From Akkermansiaceae bacterium (lineage in GTDB: Bacteria > Verrucomicrobiota > Verrucomicrobiia > Verrucomicrobiales > DEV007), in assembly GCA_024233085.1 (NCBI GenBank), contig JACKQC010000018.1, forward strand, positions 1 to 64,000: DNA of 64,000 bases, given 5' to 3'. Both the position numbers and the translations under genes were made by a program. Shown piece after piece: positions 8,015 to 17,337 of the stretch; the first letter of the stretch is position 1; the number at the start of each line of letters is the position of its first letter. The notes below the pieces were generated by a model. The model worked only from the letters and a program-made list of their open reading frames with translations, did not search any database and was not told the DNA's origin.

Positions 8015-9458
8015 GGCAGGTGGTCGCGGCGGATGTCGGGGCGCCGGGCGGGGGCGCGGCGTCGGGAAACTGCGCGTAGTATCGGCAAAAGGAGTCGAGC
8101 CTTCCGTCGGGCCGAATGACGTGGGTGCAGCAGCGGTCGATGCGGTCGTCGTCCCAGGAGTGGGCGTCCATGAAGGGCTTGATGAAGAGGCGGAAGGTGT
8201 GGCGCTCGTCGAGTTCGAAGGCATGCAGCAACTCGCCCAGCGGCTCGTTTTCGCAGCCGCAGCGGGTCAGGTCGGCGAGGCGATAGCGGACCTTGTCGCG
8301 GAGGAAACCCTGGACGGCGCCGAAGTCGATGAAGTCGCCCACCGACCGGATGCCGTCGCCGGTCTTCAGCAGATAGCCGATGATGGCGCAGTTCGGGTCG
8401 CCGCAGGGCAGGGGGGTGAAATCCCCGGGGCCGAGTTTACCGTCCGACTGGGAAATCAGGCCGGTGACGATGTCCGCGGCGTTGAGGGGCTCCCCGTCCA
8501 GGCTCGCGGGATTTCGGCCGGACCGGAAAAGGGGCTGAAAACTGATGCCGCGCACGTGATCGAAGCGCAGCCCAAAGGCGACCGCTTCCCAGAGATGGGG
8601 GAGATTGTCGTGCTGAACGGTCATGGCGAGAGTGACAGGGAGGCCCATCTCCCCGGTGACGCGAAGGGTTTTCCCGCGGGTCCGGCGCAGATCGACGCCG
8701 CGCAGGGCGATCTGTCCGGCCTCCTGGGGGCCGTCGAACTGGAGGTAGAGCTGAACTTTTCCGTATTGGTAAGCCTCCCGCAATCCCTCGGCGAAGGCCG
8801 CGTCGGCCGCGATGCGGACGCCGTTGGTGTTGATCAGCACATAGTCGATGTCCGGATGTCGCTGCGCCCAGCCGAGGAGTTCGAAAAATTCGGGGTGCAG
8901 GGTCGGTTCGCCGCCGGAGAATTGCAGGATCTCGATGCCGCCCTTGCGATCGATGGCGCTCTGGATGCGGCGCTGGAGTTCCTCGAGCGGCACGTAGTCG
9001 AGCCGGGCGCCGGTTCCCGGTTGAGAATCGGCATAGCAGCTCGGGCAACTGAGATTGCAGGAGTCGACGATCTCGATCAGGGCGAGGCAGGTGGAAAGGG
9101 TCTCGCAGACCGAGCCCTCGGGAGCGAAGGCGTTGGCGCCGAGCGTGCCGGCGGGCGCGCCGTCCGAGGCGCGACGGGCGGCGGGTTTTTCCGTCCCGTT
9201 TCCGCAACAGCCATCGGCGCCGGGCGCGCACCGGTTTTCGGGCCGGCCGTGGCTGAGCCAGTAAAATCGCGCGTCGGAGGCGATACGGGTGGTGATTTCG
9301 CCGTGCTCGGGGCAGTCGCGGGTGAGCATGACTTGCTCGATCGGACCGCCCCCGTTCGCGTCGGTCTCTGAGGCGACGGCTTCCTTCCAGACGCGGGCGG
9401 GCGCCGGGGCGAGGCAGATCGGGCAGCGGCTTCGGGTGGTTTTGACGGGCGGATTCAT
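8004..9458 (-). CDS. Radical SAM enzyme with extra Cys clusters (MoaA/Tes-like)
   Basis: A 484-residue enzyme. It starts with a zinc-ribbon-like part (CPICLAPAP, then DCPEHGE near residue 50), followed by the radical SAM cluster CNLSCPSCYADS at about residue 133 (CxxxCxxC), and GGEPTLHPE, which contacts SAM. The C-terminal third has many extra Cys: PCGDPNC, CGC and RCCTHVI, with SFCRYY at the end, so one or two auxiliary Fe-S clusters are likely. The overall plan resembles the family containing archaeal tetraether synthase and related lipid-acting enzymes. It overlaps the Lgt-like gene downstream and, through an ATGA, a small membrane protein upstream. Substrate is unproven. Confidence 0.85.
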   Translation of the reverse strand: MNPPVKTTRSRCPICLAPAPARVWKEAVASETDANGGGPIEQVMLTRDCPEHGEITTRIASDARFYWLSHGRPENRCAPGADGCCGNGTEKPAARRASDGAPAGTLGANAFAPEGSVCETLSTCLALIEIVDSCNLSCPSCYADSQPGTGARLDYVPLEELQRRIQSAIDRKGGIEILQFSGGEPTLHPEFFELLGWAQRHPDIDYVLINTNGVRIAADAAFAEGLREAYQYGKVQLYLQFDGPQEAGQIALRGVDLRRTRGKTLRVTGEMGLPVTLAMTVQHDNLPHLWEAVAFGLRFDHVRGISFQPLFRSGRNPASLDGEPLNAADIVTGLISQSDGKLGPGDFTPLPCGDPNCAIIGYLLKTGDGIRSVGDFIDFGAVQGFLRDKVRYRLADLTRCGCENEPLGELLHAFELDERHTFRLFIKPFMDAHSWDDDRIDRCCTHVIRPDGRLDSFCRYYAQFPDAAPPPGAPTSAATTCRAC

Positions 9459-9808
9459 GGGGGTGGTGCCCAGCTTAGAATACAAGGCTGAAGGAAGGCG
9501 GTGATGAGCGCGGTGGCGAGGATTCCCGAAAGGGCGATGCCGGCGAGCGTGAAAGCGAAAGGATGAAGTCGGTCACGCAGGCGAAGAATAAGGAGAAAGC
9601 CGATGTAAAAGGGAAACAGAAGCGGCGGAATCAGAATCGCCGGATGGACACGGTATGACCACCAAAGTGAAGTGCCGATGGCAAGTATGGGAGGCAGGAC
9701 GAAAAACGCGATCGTGTTTAGAGCGACCCATCGAGACTCCGGTTGGAGACATCGATCTCGCCGGTTGGTGGGTTTGACTCGAATTCTGAAAGGCATGGCG
9801 AAGAGCAT
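9455..9808 (-). CDS. Small three-span membrane protein
   Basis: About 117 residues. After a basic N-terminus (RIRVKPTNRRDR) there are three hydrophobic segments: TIAFFVLPPILAIGTSLWW, LIPPLLFPFYIGFLLIL and FTLAGIALSGILATALITAF. Two ATG starts are possible (9808 and 9796). Its TGA overlaps the ATG of the radical SAM gene as ATGA, so the two are probably co-translated. The first membrane segment resembles that of the neighbouring 119-residue membrane protein (NxxxFxVLPxxxAxGT), suggesting tandem paralogues. No known family recognised. Confidence 0.6.
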   Translation of the reverse strand: MLFAMPFRIRVKPTNRRDRCLQPESRWVALNTIAFFVLPPILAIGTSLWWSYRVHPAILIPPLLFPFYIGFLLILRLRDRLHPFAFTLAGIALSGILATALITAFLQPCILSWAPPP

Positions 9809-9890
9809 TCCCAAGCCGGGACGAGCACCAAAATCGAATAACCCGATGACGGTATCGATTGGGCCGATGACCGATCCGGGTCGGGAAAGG

Positions 9891-10250
9891 TCACAGATTC
9901 GTTCCGACCATCATCAGACAACCGGCAAAAAAGATTGCCAGCAGCGCCAGGTAAACCGCGCAGGTCATGCCGGCGCCGATCAGAAAGAATTTCCACGGCT
10001 GGGTGCCGCGCCATTTGAGCGAAATGGCGTAGCCGATCAGCGCGGGACAAAACAGGCACAGGGAGACGATCGATTTATCGCCGGCGTCGCCCCCCCGATA
10101 GGAGAAGCCGCCGAAGACGGCCAAGGTTCCCAGGGCGAACACGAAGGGCAGAACGATGAAGAGGATGAGGTTGATCCGGCGGTTGCGGGCGATTCCCTCG
10201 GGCGACGTGCCGGGACGATGCGGGAGGGGAGGGGGCGGGGCGGTGTCCAT
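9891..10250 (-). CDS. Small membrane protein, probable paralogue of the neighbour
   Basis: A 119-residue protein starting at the ATG at 10248-10250. The N-terminus is Pro-rich (TAPPPPLPHRPG), followed by three hydrophobic stretches: INLILFIVLPFVFALGTL, IVSLCLFCPALIGYAISL and FFLIGAGMTCAVYLALLAIF. The pattern N, I/L, F, VLP, A, GT, SYR in and after the first segment is shared with the protein at 9455-9808. The 82-bp gap between the two genes shows no clear terminator. Function unknown. Confidence 0.6.
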   Translation of the reverse strand: MDTAPPPPLPHRPGTSPEGIARNRRINLILFIVLPFVFALGTLAVFGGFSYRGGDAGDKSIVSLCLFCPALIGYAISLKWRGTQPWKFFLIGAGMTCAVYLALLAIFFAGCLMMVGTNL

Positions 10251-10330
10251 GGCTCCGAGTGATACCGGATTTTCGCGCAAAACGGAAATCGTTTCTCTCG
10301 ATGGCGGAATCGAGGCGCCCCCTGCCCGCG

Positions 10331-11779
10331 TCAGGCGAGCAGGCCGGGCACGACCTTTCCATGGATGTCGGTAAGGCGGAATCGGCGTCCCTGGAAACGG
10401 TAGGTGAGCCGCTCGTGATCGATGCCGAGCAGGTGCAGCACGGTGGCCTGAAAATCGTGAACGTGAACCGGGTCCTCGGCGACGTTGTAGGCGAAATCGT
10501 CGGTCTTGCCGTACTGGACACCGGGCTTCACCCCGCCGCCGGCCATCCAGAGGGAAAAGCAGCGCCCGTGGTGGTCGCGTCCGTGCTTGAGCTTGTTCGA
10601 GATGTCGCCCTGGCCGAAGGGCGTGCGCCCGAATTCGCCGCCCCAGATGACGAGGGTGTCGTCGAGCAGGCCGCGCTGTTTGAGGTCCCTGACCAGCGCG
10701 GCGGAGGGCTGATCCGTGTCGCGGCACTGGATTTCCAACTGGGTGGGCAGGTTGTTGTGCTGATCCCAGCCGGCGTGCATGAGTTGGATGAATCGCACGC
10801 CCCGCTCGGCGAGACGCCGGGCGATGAGACAATTTCGGGCGAAAGAGCCTTTCCGCTCCACGTCGGGTCCGTAGAGGTCGAGGATGTGCCGCGGCTCGGT
10901 GGAAATGTCGGCCAGTTCGGGAACGGAGGCCTGCATGCGATAGGCCATCTCGTACTGGGCGATTCGGGTCTCGATCTCGGGATCGCCGGTCTCCGCCAGT
11001 TTGAGCCGGTTCATGGCGGCGAGGTCGTCGAGCAGGCCGCGCCGCAGATCCCGACTGACGCCCGGGGGATTCGACAGATAGAGAACCGGATCGCCCTCGC
11101 CGCGAAAGCGGACACCCTGAAACTTCGACGGGATGAATCCGCTGCCCCAGTAGTAGTCGAAGAAAAGCTGGCCGCAGGAGTTCTCCCGGTCGCGCGAGGT
11201 CATGACAACGAAGGAGGGAAGGTTTTCGCTGGCGGAGCCGAGGCCGTAGCTCAGCCAGGCGCCCATACTGGGACGGCCGGGGATCTGGGAGCCAGTCAGG
11301 AAAAAGGTGACGGCCGGGGCGTGGTTGATCGCCTCGGTGTGCATGGAGTTGACGACGCAGAGGTCGTCGGCGAGGGCGCCGGTGTGTCTCAGGAAGGGCG
11401 ACAGCATGCGTCCGCATTGGCCGTATCGGTCGAAACGCCGGATCGCGGGCAGCATCGGCAGCGACTTCTGGCTGGCCGTCATCGTGGTCAGTCGCTGGCC
11501 CATTCGGACGGACTCGGGCAGTTGCGTGCCGTATTTTTCGTAAAGGCCCGGTTTCCAATCGAGCAGGTCGACGTGGGACGGCGCCCCGCCCTGAAGGAGG
11601 TAGATGACGCGCTTGGCGCGCGGCGCGAAATTCGGGAAAGAGCCGTCCGGCGCCGATTTGCCGGCGGCATTTTCGCCGTGAAGCAGGGTCGTCAACGCCG
11701 CCACGCCAAGCCCTTGCGCCGATTTTCCGAAAAACCGGCGACGCGTCAGGGCGAGGGATTCCGCGGCGAGGGGATGCAT
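10331..11779 (-). CDS. DUF1501 secreted protein (sulfatase-fold)
   Basis: A 482-residue protein with a twin-arginine-like export signal (LTRRRFFGKS, then GLGVAALTTLL). The body has conserved DUF1501 features: APRAKRVIYLLQGGAPSHVD near residue 50, HDxDQPSAALVRDLK-like text, and LVIWGGEFGRTPFGQG with HGRCFSLWMAGGGVKPG near residue 400. DUF1501 proteins are abundant in Planctomycetota and Verrucomicrobiota, are distantly related to alkaline phosphatase/sulfatase enzymes, and are usually encoded next to a PSD1/DUF1549 partner. Here that partner is at 17338-19866, separated by two rightward genes. The function of the pair is unknown. Confidence 0.9.
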   Translation of the reverse strand: MHPLAAESLALTRRRFFGKSAQGLGVAALTTLLHGENAAGKSAPDGSFPNFAPRAKRVIYLLQGGAPSHVDLLDWKPGLYEKYGTQLPESVRMGQRLTTMTASQKSLPMLPAIRRFDRYGQCGRMLSPFLRHTGALADDLCVVNSMHTEAINHAPAVTFFLTGSQIPGRPSMGAWLSYGLGSASENLPSFVVMTSRDRENSCGQLFFDYYWGSGFIPSKFQGVRFRGEGDPVLYLSNPPGVSRDLRRGLLDDLAAMNRLKLAETGDPEIETRIAQYEMAYRMQASVPELADISTEPRHILDLYGPDVERKGSFARNCLIARRLAERGVRFIQLMHAGWDQHNNLPTQLEIQCRDTDQPSAALVRDLKQRGLLDDTLVIWGGEFGRTPFGQGDISNKLKHGRDHHGRCFSLWMAGGGVKPGVQYGKTDDFAYNVAEDPVHVHDFQATVLHLLGIDHERLTYRFQGRRFRLTDIHGKVVPGLLA

Positions 11780-11943
11780 GAATGAATCGAGGGCGGCGGC
11801 CGGGAAAGGCTACGATCCGCCGCTTTCGCCGTCAACGGATCGATCCGCGGGCCGCGAACAGGCGGGCAAGAGGGGTTTGACCCCGGTCGGAATCGGGCTG
11901 TAAACTGACAATCCTCCCGATGCTTCCACCAGGTCCCGGAACT

Positions 11944-14900
11944 ATGACTCGACTGAAATCCGACGTTCACGGCCGCTGTCTTTTTATCCTTCCAGCGCTG
12001 GCTGTTCTTCTTTGTCTCCCCCGAATTGCCGCCGCCGACGGAGGAAAGATCGAATCCAAACCGCTCGCGGAACCCGCCCGCCCGCCCGGTGGCGCCACGC
12101 TGATGCGGTTGCTGCCGCCGGCGGAGACCGGAGTCGATATGGTGATCCCGATCGACGGCAACCACCCGCTGAGGCGCGCCTACCACTCCAGCTCGGCCTG
12201 CGCGGCGGTGGCGATCGGCGATCTCGATCTCGACGGACGCCCCGACGTCTACGCGGGCAACGGTCCCGGGGACAATTGCCTCTACCTTCAGCGCGACTCG
12301 CTGCGCTTCGAAAACGTGGCTCCGGCTCTGGGCGTGACGGGCGGCGAAGCCGCCTGGGGGGTCGGCGTCTCGCTGGTCGACTTCGACAACGACGGAGATT
12401 TGGACATCTACGTCTGCAACTACGACTACCCGAATCAGCTATACGTCAATCTGCTGATCGACCATGGCGTTCGCGGCAAGGAACTCAAGTTCGAGGAACG
12501 CGCCGCCACGCTCGGCCTCGACGCCACCGAGGGCTCGGTGGTGTCAGCCTTCGCCGACTACGATCGCGACGGCGATCTGGACATGTATCTGCTGACCCAC
12601 CAGATCTATCGGGAGGGCGGGCGCCCGATGGAACCGATCCGGATCTTCGAGCAGGGGGGCCGATTTACGGTCGAGGACAAGTGGAAGCGCTGGTACGATG
12701 TGGAGCAGGACAAGCGCGGGGACAACGGCGAATTTCTTTACACCGAGGCGGGCCGTCCCGATTACTTGTTCCGCAACGACGGCGAGGCCGGTTTCACCAA
12801 CGTCACCGCCGCCGCCGGCATCACGACCGAGCGGCACTGGGGAAACTCGTCGACCTGGTGGGACTACAACCGCGACGGCTGGCCCGATCTTTACGTCGGC
12901 AACGACTTCAAGAGCCCCGATTTCCTGTATCGGAACAACGGAGACGGCACTTTCACCGAGGTGTCGAAGGGGCTGTTTCGCCACACCACCTGGTTTTCGA
13001 TGGGAGCGGTGCAGAGCGATTTCAACAACGACGGCTTGGTCGATTTCGTCATCGCGGACATGATGCCGCGCACCCACTACATGCAAAAGGCGTCCATGGC
13101 CTCGATGGCGTCGCGGCAGGAGGAACTCGTCAACGTCGACGGGGTCAACCAGATCATGCGCAACACCTTTCACATCAACACGGGCACAAACCATTTCATG
13201 GAGGGGGCCTGGATGGCGGACATCGCGCATACCGAGTGGACCTGGGCCATTCGCGGCGCCGACTTCGACAACGACGGGCTGTCGGACCTGTTTTTCTGCA
13301 ACGGCGTGCCGCGCCAGTTCAACCACTCCGATCTCCCGCCGATCAATCACCAGACGCTCGTCGGCAAAACTCATTGGGATCACTACGAGCACACCACCGA
13401 GCGCCGCGAGCAGAATATGGCCTTCCACAACCTCGGGGATTTCCAGTTCGAGGACGTTTCCGAAAAATGGGGGCTCGCCCATGTCGGCATGTCCTACGGC
13501 GCCTCGCTGGGCGACCTTGACGGCGACGGGCGCCTGGAACTGCTGACCTCGAACCTCGCCGATCCACTCAGCGTTTACTGGAACGCCGGCGACTCGGGCA
13601 ACCGCGTCGTGGTCGAGCTTCGCGGAAAACAAAGCAACCCGCGCGGAGTCGGGTCCACCCTCACGGCGGTGACTCCGGACGGCGCGCGGCAGACGCGCCA
13701 GTTTTTTCCCTATGGAGGCTTCCTCGACGCCGATGAACCGCTGGTGCATTTCGGACTGGGAAAAAACGAAACCATCGCCGAGTTGCGCGTCGATTGGCCC
13801 AGCGGTCAGGTCCAGGTCTTCAAGAATCTGGAGGTCAATCGCCGCCACATCATTACCGAGCCCGACGAGCCCGCCGCGAAAGGCGCTCCGGTCACGTCGG
13901 AGGCCCCGAAAAATCCGTGGTTTGTCGCCTCGCCCGCCCTGGCCGGTTTTCGCCATGTGGAGCGCGAGTATGACGACTTCGCCCGCCAGCCGCTGTTGCC
14001 CTTCAAACTGTCCCAACTCGGGCCCGGCCAGGCCTGGGGCGACATCGATGGCGACGGCGACGCCGACCTGTTCCTCGGCGGCGCCGCCGGCCAGCCCGGC
14101 CAGCTTTTCGAAAATCGCACCGAACCCGGGTCGGGCGAGATCGTCCTTCAGCCCCTGCCCGCGCCGCTGCTGTCGATCGACGCCGAACACGAGGACATGG
14201 GCGCGACCTTCGTCGATGTCGACGCCGACGGCGACCTCGACCTCTACGTCGGGAGCGGGAGCGTCGAGTGCGACCCGGGCGCCGACCTGCTGCGGGACCG
14301 GCTTTACCTGAACGATGGAAAGGGCGAGTTCACCCGCGCCGCGGAAGGGACGCTCCCGGATTCGAGGGAAAGCACCGGCGCGGTCGCGGCGGCGGATTTC
14401 GACCGTGACGGCGATCTTGACTTGTTCGTCGGGGCGCGCTCGATTCCCGGAGATTACCCTCTCTCTCCGCGAAGCGTCCTGCTGCGCAACGAGGGCGGGA
14501 AATTCGCCGACATCACCGCCACGATCGCCCCGAGGTTAGCCGAATGCGGCATGGTGACCTCCGCACTCTGGAGCGACGCCGACAACGACGGATGGAGCGA
14601 CCTGTTCGTGACCACCGACCTGGGCCCGATCCGCCTTTTCAAAAACCGCGAGGGGAAACTCGCCGAGGCCACCGAGGAGGCCGGGCTCGCCGGGAAGGGG
14701 CTCGCCACGCTCGGATGGTGGGCCGGCATCGACGGGCGCGACATCGACAACGACGGCGACATCGACTACGTGGCGACTAACCTGGGACGCAACACCCTCT
14801 ACCGCGCCTCGCTCGAGTTTCCCGAGTTGACCTTCTATGGCGACTTCGACGAGTCGGGCAAGTCCCACATCGTCCAGGCCCGTTTCGTGGTCGAACATGG

Positions 14901-15729
14901 AAAGAAATCCTGCTACCCCCGCGCCACCTTCGTCGACGCCGCCCGGGCCATGCCCTACATCGCCGATGTCATGCAGACCTTCGACAATTACGCGAAGCGC
15001 GACATCTTCGGCATCTACGACACTCAGAAACTCGAGTCCGCCCTCCAGATCAAGACCAACTGCATGGACAGCTCCGTGCTGATCAACGACGGCACCGGCA
15101 AGTTCGCCTTTGTCCCCCTGCCGCATCTCGCTCAGATGTCGCCCGGCTTCGGCGTCGTGCTCCGCGACATCGATCTCGACGGACGGGTCGACTGTTACCT
15201 GGTGCAGAATCATTTCACCCCGCCCGACGAAATCGGTGAGATGGCCAGCGGCCTGAGCCTGCTGCTGCGCGGCACCGGCGACGCCGCCAGACCCTTCGAG
15301 CCCGTCTGGCCCGCCGAGACCGGCCTCGAGGTGCCCGGCGACGCCAAGAGCCTCGCGACCGCCGATCTCAACGCCGACGGTTACGAAGACCTCGTCGTTG
15401 GAGTCAACAACGCCGAACCCGTCATCTTCGTGAACGCCGCCGCCGCGAACCGCGACACCCGGCCCTTCACTGTCCAGCTCAAAGGCAAGGCCGGCAACCC
15501 GTCCGCCGTCGGCGCGCGCGTCACGGTCAAAGCCGGTGACCTCGCCCCGCAGACCGCCGAGGTCGGCGGTGGCGGCAGCTATCTCGCGCAGTCGACCGGG
15601 GCGCTTACCTTCGCCGTGCCGAAGGAATCCGGCTCCGAAATCACCGTCGAGATCCGCTGGCCCGATGGCGAATCCGATACGTCCACCGTCGCGGCCGGGT
15701 CACGGAATGCCGTTTTGGAACGAAAGTAA
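11944..15729 (+). CDS. Large secreted VCBS/FG-GAP repeat protein with two ASPIC/UnbV domains
   Basis: About 1261 residues with a signal peptide (CLFILPALAVLLCLPRIAAA); an ATG at 11920 would add 8 residues. At least a dozen calcium-binding FG-GAP motifs of the form DxDxDGxxD are spread along the chain, e.g. DLDLDGRPDVYAGN, DFDNDGDLDIYVCN, DYNRDGWPDLYVGN and DVDADGDLDLYVGSG, predicting one or two beta-propellers. An ASPIC/UnbV-type domain lies near residues 550-640 (NPRGVGSTLT, VHFGLGKN, RVDWPSGQ). A second, more degenerate one is at the C-terminus (NPSAVGARV, EIRWPDGES). It is probably an extracellular or surface carbohydrate- or protein-binding protein. It is followed 66 bp later by a cytochrome c peroxidase gene. 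Confidence 0.88.
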   Translation: MTRLKSDVHGRCLFILPALAVLLCLPRIAAADGGKIESKPLAEPARPPGGATLMRLLPPAETGVDMVIPIDGNHPLRRAYHSSSACAAVAIGDLDLDGRPDVYAGNGPGDNCLYLQRDSLRFENVAPALGVTGGEAAWGVGVSLVDFDNDGDLDIYVCNYDYPNQLYVNLLIDHGVRGKELKFEERAATLGLDATEGSVVSAFADYDRDGDLDMYLLTHQIYREGGRPMEPIRIFEQGGRFTVEDKWKRWYDVEQDKRGDNGEFLYTEAGRPDYLFRNDGEAGFTNVTAAAGITTERHWGNSSTWWDYNRDGWPDLYVGNDFKSPDFLYRNNGDGTFTEVSKGLFRHTTWFSMGAVQSDFNNDGLVDFVIADMMPRTHYMQKASMASMASRQEELVNVDGVNQIMRNTFHINTGTNHFMEGAWMADIAHTEWTWAIRGADFDNDGLSDLFFCNGVPRQFNHSDLPPINHQTLVGKTHWDHYEHTTERREQNMAFHNLGDFQFEDVSEKWGLAHVGMSYGASLGDLDGDGRLELLTSNLADPLSVYWNAGDSGNRVVVELRGKQSNPRGVGSTLTAVTPDGARQTRQFFPYGGFLDADEPLVHFGLGKNETIAELRVDWPSGQVQVFKNLEVNRRHIITEPDEPAAKGAPVTSEAPKNPWFVASPALAGFRHVEREYDDFARQPLLPFKLSQLGPGQAWGDIDGDGDADLFLGGAAGQPGQLFENRTEPGSGEIVLQPLPAPLLSIDAEHEDMGATFVDVDADGDLDLYVGSGSVECDPGADLLRDRLYLNDGKGEFTRAAEGTLPDSRESTGAVAAADFDRDGDLDLFVGARSIPGDYPLSPRSVLLRNEGGKFADITATIAPRLAECGMVTSALWSDADNDGWSDLFVTTDLGPIRLFKNREGKLAEATEEAGLAGKGLATLGWWAGIDGRDIDNDGDIDYVATNLGRNTLYRASLEFPELTFYGDFDESGKSHIVQARFVVEHGKKSCYPRATFVDAARAMPYIADVMQTFDNYAKRDIFGIYDTQKLESALQIKTNCMDSSVLINDGTGKFAFVPLPHLAQMSPGFGVVLRDIDLDGRVDCYLVQNHFTPPDEIGEMASGLSLLLRGTGDAARPFEPVWPAETGLEVPGDAKSLATADLNADGYEDLVVGVNNAEPVIFVNAAAANRDTRPFTVQLKGKAGNPSAVGARVTVKAGDLAPQTAEVGGGGSYLAQSTGALTFAVPKESGSEITVEIRWPDGESDTSTVAAGSRNAVLERK

Positions 15730-15795
15730 GAGCAGACACACGATCCGGTGGGGCGCGGTCGCGAAGCCGTCCCGACCGGAAACCCACCTGAATCC

Positions 15796-17301
15796 ATGAG
15801 AAAACCCGAGAACCGAAACTCTCTCGCGAGCGGATGGCTCGCCGGCTTCCTGGCATTGGCGGCGCTGGGCATCGCTCTTTCCGTGACGGCGGAAAATTCA
15901 ACGGCCCTTCGGGAACGCCTCGCCGAGTTGAAGGTCGGGCCGATGGAAACCCCTCCAAAGTTCACCGAAGAGAAGCTGAAGCTTGGCCAGGCGCTGTTTT
16001 TCGACCCCGTGCTCGGGGGAAATCAGGACGTGGCCTGCGCCACCTGTCATCACCCCTTGACCGCGACCGGAGATGGACGCTCCCGCGCCGTCGGCACCCA
16101 GGCCTATGTCGACAAGGGGCGCCGCATGCCGGTGGGCTTTTCCCTGGTCGATGTCGAGGGGCAGGATTCCGTCCTCACCGGTTTCAACATGAGCGGCGCC
16201 GCCCACCCCTTCACTCCGCGCAACTCGCCGGATATCTTCAACCGCGGCGATTCCGAGTGGCGCACCATGTTTTGGGACAGCCGCGCCCACAAGCGCGAGG
16301 ATGGGACCTTTGCCGTCAACCAGCTCCGCCTTTCCAAATCCCCCGGCCTCTACCAGGCCGTCATGCCGGCATTTGTCGAAAATGTGCTCGCGGCCCAGGC
16401 CATGATGCCCGTCCTGTCCAACGACGAAATGCGGGGCACGAAAGGAGAGACGTCCGTCACCGGTGCCCACAACGAAGTCGGCACCATTCCCGGACAGAAT
16501 GAAGAGCAGATCTGGGCGACCCTGATGAAACGCCTGCTTGAGATCGACGGATACCGCAAGCTCTTCCGCGAAGCCTACCCCGACATTCCGCTGGAAAAAC
16601 TGCACTTCGGCCACGCCGCCAACGCCATCGCCGCTTTCGAAATTGATGCCTTCACCTTTCTCGACAGCCCGTGGGATCGCTACCTGGCCGGCGACGACTC
16701 GGCCCTGAACCCCCGCCAACTCCAGGGAGCGGAGCTGTTTTACGGAAAGGCGAAGTGCTTCGAATGCCACTCCGGACGCCTCATGACCGACCAGGAACCG
16801 CACAACATCGGCGTCATTCCGATCGGCCCCGGTCCCGACCACAACGAGGACGCCGACTACGGCATCGCCCATCGCAGCAACGCCGGCCTCGACCAGAAAT
16901 ACGCCTTCCGCACCCCGCCGCTGCGGAATGTCGAACTCACCGGCCCCTACATGCACAACGGCGCCTACCGCACGCTCGAGGCCGCCGTTCGACAGGGACT
17001 GGACCCGGTCGGGCAACTGCGGAGCTACGACAAGACCCAGTTGGAGCCCGAATTTCGCGGCGCCGTTCATGACGAGGAGGAAATCCTCACGGACGTCCTC
17101 CGCACTCTCGACGAAAAGGTGAAGGAACCGCTCGCGCTCGACGATGACGAAGTCGGCGCCCTGGTCGAGTTTCTCAAGGCCCTCACCAGCCCAAGCGCCC
17201 GCGATCTACGGAGCACCATCCCCGAGTCGGTTCCCAGCGGCCTGAAAATGGTCGCCCCCATCCCCGACGAAGCCGTTGCCGAGCTGACCAAACAGGGTTA
17301 G
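15796..17301 (+). CDS. Di-haem cytochrome c peroxidase (MauG/CcpA family)
   Basis: A 501-residue periplasmic protein with a signal peptide (LAGFLALAALGIALSV) and two haem c motifs, CATCHH near residue 80 and CFECHSG near residue 320. FFDPVLGGN ahead of the first motif and RTPPLRNVELTGPYMHNG near residue 375 are hallmarks of bacterial di-haem peroxidases, which reduce hydrogen peroxide using electrons from small cytochromes or copper proteins. MauG-like members oxidise protein residues instead. About 100 residues between the haem motifs are longer than in minimal CcpA. The last codons (TKQG and stop) are formed by one unit of the phased AACAGGGT repeat. Confidence 0.92.
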   Translation: MRKPENRNSLASGWLAGFLALAALGIALSVTAENSTALRERLAELKVGPMETPPKFTEEKLKLGQALFFDPVLGGNQDVACATCHHPLTATGDGRSRAVGTQAYVDKGRRMPVGFSLVDVEGQDSVLTGFNMSGAAHPFTPRNSPDIFNRGDSEWRTMFWDSRAHKREDGTFAVNQLRLSKSPGLYQAVMPAFVENVLAAQAMMPVLSNDEMRGTKGETSVTGAHNEVGTIPGQNEEQIWATLMKRLLEIDGYRKLFREAYPDIPLEKLHFGHAANAIAAFEIDAFTFLDSPWDRYLAGDDSALNPRQLQGAELFYGKAKCFECHSGRLMTDQEPHNIGVIPIGPGPDHNEDADYGIAHRSNAGLDQKYAFRTPPLRNVELTGPYMHNGAYRTLEAAVRQGLDPVGQLRSYDKTQLEPEFRGAVHDEEEILTDVLRTLDEKVKEPLALDDDEVGALVEFLKALTSPSARDLRSTIPESVPSGLKMVAPIPDEAVAELTKQG

Positions 17302-17325
17302 GTCGGTGACCCTACCCTGTTGGGC
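17287..17325. repeat. Phased AACAGGGT repeat, cluster B (inverted pair)
   Basis: AACAGGGT starts at 17291 and its reverse complement ACCCTGTT at 17314, an offset of 23. Between them GGTC and GACC pair, leaving mismatched TA/CT as a two-by-two internal loop and a 3-nt apical loop. The hairpin lies between convergent genes, and its left arm encodes the end of the peroxidase. Confidence 0.85.
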
Positions 17326-17337
17326 GCGGCCGCTTCG

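Noticed and set aside
8004..9458. Radical SAM enzyme as housekeeping MoaA
   Set aside because: It lacks MoaA C-terminal motifs, has extra Cys groups and a zinc-ribbon start, and sits with an Lgt-like gene.
9718..10059. A 113-residue frame between the two small membrane proteins
   Set aside because: It overlaps both in a different frame and lacks hydrophobic or domain features.
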